Positions 7,136 to 9,829 of a stretch of DNA of 9,829 bases are shown one piece after another. Numbering within the stretch: the first letter of the stretch is position 1; each line of letters starts with the position of its first letter. Under the pieces are notes generated by a model. The model searched no databases and had not been told where the DNA came from. It saw only the letters and a list, made by a program, of their open reading frames with translations. The position numbers and the translations under genes are program-made. This stretch comes from an uncultured Clostridium sp. (GTDB lineage Bacteria > Bacillota > Clostridia > Clostridiales > Clostridiaceae): positions 1-9,829 of the forward strand of contig CAMNZV010000040.1 of assembly GCA_946575275.1 (NCBI GenBank), read 5' to 3'.

Positions 7136-7148
7136 AGGAGATTTATAT

Positions 7149-8375
7149 ATGAAATTAAGTAAGGAAGAAAAAGCATGGATATTAGTTGATTGTGGAAATT
7201 CTGCATATTCAATGGCAATTACAACAGCCTTATTACCAATTGTTTTTGGAATGTTTGAAAATGTTAAAACCAGTATGGACCTTGGATATTTCAATTCATT
7301 TGCAAGTATTTTAGTAGCTATTTTAAGTCCTATATTAGGAACATTTGCAGATTATAAGGATAAAAAAAGGCGATTCTTTATATTTTTCACATTATTAGGA
7401 GTAATATCAACAGCAGGGCTTGCCTTTGTTTCCCCATCTAGTGGACAATGGCAAATGTTAATTTTCTTATTTATACTGTCAGCAATAGGTTTTGCGGGGG
7501 CTAATATTTTCTATGATGCATTTTTAGTTGATGTCACCAGTAATGAAAGAATGGATAAGGTATCTTCCTTAGGGTTTGCATTTGGATATATATTTAGTAT
7601 AATACCCTTTGGTGTAAGTTTGGCATTAATATATTTTTGGGGAATGGATAAAGCAATAGGTTATCAGTTTGGATTTATTATTACAGCCCTTTGGTGGGGT
7701 TTATTAACAATGCCAATGATAAGACATGTAAAACAAAGACATTATATTGAACCAGAAAGAAAACCTGTTGTTAACAGCTTTAAGCGTTTAGTAGATACAT
7801 TTAAAAATATAAAGCATCATAAAACAGTGTTTATATTTCTAATTGCATATTTCTTTTATATTGATGGAGTGGACACAATTATAAAGATGGTTGTACCATA
7901 TGCTACTACAGTTTTAGGTTCTGGTGCACTTGATACCTTTACCTTGCTTGGTATTTTACTAATTATACAAGTAGTAGCATTTCCATGTGCTATTTTATAT
8001 GGTAATTTAGCAAATAAGTTTTCTGCAAGAATAATGATTATTGTGGGAATAATAACATATATAATTTCATGTATAGCAGCATATTTTATATCTTCATTAT
8101 GGCATGTTATGCTTTTAGGTGTTATGATTGGTTCTGCACAGGGAGGAATACAGGCACTTAGCAGATCATATTATGCAAAGATTATACCGAAGAAAAAAGC
8201 TAATGAGTTCTTTGGATTTTATAATATATTTGGAAAGTTTTCAGCTATTGTAGGTCCAACTATAATGTCATTAACTACAACAATTACAGGTAATGCAAGA
8301 ATAAGTATATTTGGAATTATTCCATTATTTATTATAGGATTTTTCATTTTCATTACATTACCAAAAGAAATATAA
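7149..8375 (+). CDS. MFS transporter, UMF1 (Atg22-like) family
   Basis: Integral membrane permease of 408 residues with about 12 predicted hydrophobic segments (roughly 19-36, 47-67, 76-96, 102-122, 139-163, 168-190, 226-247, 262-285, 293-315, 317-335, 358-380, 384-403) and a central cytoplasmic loop at about 191-225 rich in Lys, Arg and His. Family marks are the N-terminal W10 and D14..NSAY signature, the MFS motif-A-like GTFADYKDKKRR (64-75), and the highly typical UMF1 block GSAQGGIQALSRSYYAKIIP (328-347) followed by EFFGFYNIFGKFSAIVGP (353-370). Substrates of bacterial UMF1 proteins are generally unassigned, although the yeast relative Atg22 exports vacuolar amino acids. GAGGAG (7135-7140) lies 8 bases before the ATG. 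The upstream phased TTAAC repeats and the phosphoesterase 21 bases downstream suggest a phosphorus-containing substrate; this is inference. Confidence 0.9.
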   Translation: MKLSKEEKAWILVDCGNSAYSMAITTALLPIVFGMFENVKTSMDLGYFNSFASILVAILSPILGTFADYKDKKRRFFIFFTLLGVISTAGLAFVSPSSGQWQMLIFLFILSAIGFAGANIFYDAFLVDVTSNERMDKVSSLGFAFGYIFSIIPFGVSLALIYFWGMDKAIGYQFGFIITALWWGLLTMPMIRHVKQRHYIEPERKPVVNSFKRLVDTFKNIKHHKTVFIFLIAYFFYIDGVDTIIKMVVPYATTVLGSGALDTFTLLGILLIIQVVAFPCAILYGNLANKFSARIMIIVGIITYIISCIAAYFISSLWHVMLLGVMIGSAQGGIQALSRSYYAKIIPKKKANEFFGFYNIFGKFSAIVGPTIMSLTTTITGNARISIFGIIPLFIIGFFIFITLPKEI

Positions 8376-8396
8376 TTAATAAACAGGTGGTGCAAA

Positions 8397-9665
8397 ATGA
8401 GTACAGCAAAGGCAAAATATTTAATAGTTATTTCTTATGATGCATTTTCAGAGGATAATTATGAAAGGGCAAGTAAATTACCAAATCTAGCAAAACTAAT
8501 TAAAAATGGAGCATATACAAAAGAATTAAAAAGTGTATATCCTACATTAACATATGTAGTTCACACAACAATGGTAACAGGGGTTTACCCAGATAAACAT
8601 GGAATATATCACAACTGTCCCCTTCAACCCTTTGTAGATGAAAAGGATCAAGAATGGTTTTGGTTTAATAAAGATATAAAGGTGCCTACTATTTATGATT
8701 CCATCAAAAACCATGGAATGAAAACAGCAGGTCTTTTATGGCCAGTAACAGGTAAAGCAAGTATTAATTATAATATTCCTGAAGTAAAGGCGGTTAAAAA
8801 TGAAAATCAAGCCTTTAAAGTATTAAAAAATGGCAGTCCCTTATTTATAATGTCAATGGAAAAGAAATTTGGTAAGTTAAGAAGGGGTACAAAAGAGCCT
8901 TATTTAGATGATTACACTTCAGAGTGTGCTGCTTATACAATTAAAAGAAAGATGCCAAATTTACTTTTAGTTCATTTAATTGATTTGGATGATGCAAAGC
9001 ACGAAAATGGAACAAATAGTGTTGAGGTTGAAGAGGCTATTATACGCATGGATAGAAGACTTGGAGACATTATAGATGCAGTAAATATTGCAGGAATAAT
9101 GGATGAAACAGTATTTTTAGTACTGGGAGACCATGGTCAAATTAATGTTAAATATAAGGTTAAGCTTAATAAATTATTTAAGGATAAGGGTCTTATATAT
9201 GAGGAGAATGGTGAAATGAAGTGGAGAGCCTATTTACAGAGTACTGGAGGTTCAGCTTATTTATACATAAAGGAAAATGACATTGAAGCTGAAGAATTAG
9301 CTCTTAGTATTATTAATAAGGCTATTAGTGATAATTGTTATGGTATAGAAGGTTTATATGATGAAAGCATTAATCCAGAAGCAAAATACATGTTAGAGGC
9401 TAAAAGAGGATATTCCTTTGATGATGGAATTACAGGTGAAGTTTTAACAAGTTTAGAGGAGAAAAATATAAAATATGCAACTCATGGATATTCTCCAAAT
9501 AAGGATGGGTATAAGTGCAATTTAATTATTTCAGGAAACTGTATAAAAAAGGGATATCCAATTGGAGAAGTTGATATGGTAGATATAGCACCTACTATTG
9601 CAAGTATATTAGGTGTTGATTTTAATAATTGTGAAGGCAAATCAATAAATGAAGTATTTCTTTAA
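8397..9665 (+). CDS. Alkaline phosphatase superfamily protein (type I phosphodiesterase/nucleotide pyrophosphatase-like)
   Basis: Predicted two-metal phosphoesterase of 422 residues. The full site of the nucleotide pyrophosphatase/phosphodiesterase branch is readable: D15 in VISYDAF; probable nucleophile T52 in YPTLTYVVHTT, followed by the typical TGVYPDKHG (61-69); D198 and H202 in DLDDAKH; D245 and H246 in LGDHG; H363 in ATHGYSP. Hydrolysis of phosphodiesters or phosphomonoesters is therefore expected, substrate unknown. There is no signal peptide or membrane segment at the N terminus (the charged MSTAKAK is followed by the first beta strand), so it should act in the cytosol, unlike the secreted or ecto-enzymes best known in the family. 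The ribosome site AGGTGG (8385-8390) is 6 bases before the ATG, and only 21 bases separate it from the transporter gene, so co-transcription is likely. No terminator is seen after it. Confidence 0.9.
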   Translation: MSTAKAKYLIVISYDAFSEDNYERASKLPNLAKLIKNGAYTKELKSVYPTLTYVVHTTMVTGVYPDKHGIYHNCPLQPFVDEKDQEWFWFNKDIKVPTIYDSIKNHGMKTAGLLWPVTGKASINYNIPEVKAVKNENQAFKVLKNGSPLFIMSMEKKFGKLRRGTKEPYLDDYTSECAAYTIKRKMPNLLLVHLIDLDDAKHENGTNSVEVEEAIIRMDRRLGDIIDAVNIAGIMDETVFLVLGDHGQINVKYKVKLNKLFKDKGLIYEENGEMKWRAYLQSTGGSAYLYIKENDIEAEELALSIINKAISDNCYGIEGLYDESINPEAKYMLEAKRGYSFDDGITGEVLTSLEEKNIKYATHGYSPNKDGYKCNLIISGNCIKKGYPIGEVDMVDIAPTIASILGVDFNNCEGKSINEVFL

Positions 9666-9698
9666 TTATGTTTGGTTATAATAATAGAAAAACATAAA

Positions 9699-9705
9699 AG
9701 AGAGG
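9699..9705 (+). promoter_or_regulatory. Ribosome site deciding a TTG start
   Basis: AGAGAGG lies 8 bases before the TTG at 9714, the only well-placed site for the open frame that runs to the window end. An earlier in-frame TTG at 9672 has no ribosome site. Confidence 0.6.
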
Positions 9706-9713
9706 AAGTAGAT

Positions 9714-9829
9714 TTGGTTTATAAATATAAAGATTATGTTTCAGATATTGAGATAATAGGAAATAATGTTTACCGGTATTTAATTTCTTTTACATTAAAA
9801 GAAGCTGAATGCAAATATGCATTGGTTAT
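9714..9829 (+). CDS. Unidentified protein, 3'-truncated by window edge
   Basis: An open frame from a TTG start to the end of the window gives 38 full codons, beginning MVYKYKDYVSDIEI and ending near ECKYALV. No hydrophobic signal or membrane segment is visible. The pattern VYRYLI followed by a hydrophobic strand (YALV) is loosely reminiscent of the start of DUF1643-type proteins, but too little is present to assign it. The frame is the same as that of the preceding phosphoesterase: the bases between 9663 (TAA) and 9714 contain no further stop in this frame. The 48-base gap shows no terminator or promoter, so this may be a third gene of the transporter-phosphoesterase operon. Confidence 0.6.
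   Translation, partial: MVYKYKDYVSDIEIIGNNVYRYLISFTLKEAECKYALV

Noticed and set aside
1..9829. CRISPR array, IS element, prophage or defence island
   Set aside because: No repeat-spacer pattern, transposase, integrase, terminal inverted repeats or target duplication was seen. The genes are housekeeping or a transporter-enzyme pair.

Overview
The window is AT-rich, gene-dense DNA with every supported gene on the + strand. Strong AGGAGG-type ribosome sites, AGA/TTA/ATA-rich codon use and the order whiA, dnaE, pfkA, pyk point to a low-G+C Firmicute of the Clostridium sensu stricto group. The species cannot be fixed from the sequence alone. Most of the window is core chromosome. I see no mobile element, CRISPR array, tRNA or rRNA.

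Layout: (1) bases 1-738 hold the C-terminal part of whiA, whose 5' end lies outside the window. (2) Nine bases later, with its ribosome site overlapping the whiA stop, comes dnaE (748-4305, GTG start), the DNA polymerase III alpha subunit with an apparently intact PHP metal site and a clamp-binding motif. (3) A 229-base gap holds a weak terminator candidate, an inverted repeat, a good sigma-A promoter and a leader hairpin. (4) Next are pfkA (4535-5494) and pyk (5566-6984), the committed and final ATP-linked steps of glycolysis. They are separated by 71 bases with an all-AT hairpin and closed by a perfect 21-bp-stem terminator (6991-7041). (5) Immediately after it are three TTAAC(A/T) direct repeats at an exact 11-bp period, an extended -10 promoter and a structured 5' UTR. 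(6) These precede a two-gene unit: a UMF1-family MFS transporter (7149-8375) and a cytoplasmic alkaline-phosphatase-superfamily phosphodiesterase/phosphatase (8397-9665). (7) A further co-directional gene begins at a TTG (9714) and runs off the window.

How they work together: whiA-dnaE is a probable translationally coupled pair (chromosome/cell-cycle protein plus replicase). pfkA-pyk is a glycolytic pair whose codon use suggests high expression. The most interesting region is 7040-9665. The triple 11-bp repeat resembles a PhoP (Pho) box, which would make the transporter and phosphoesterase a phosphate-starvation unit: uptake of an organophosphate, then cleavage in the cytosol. The repeat geometry and catalytic residues are visible in the sequence; the Pho assignment and the joint function are inference.
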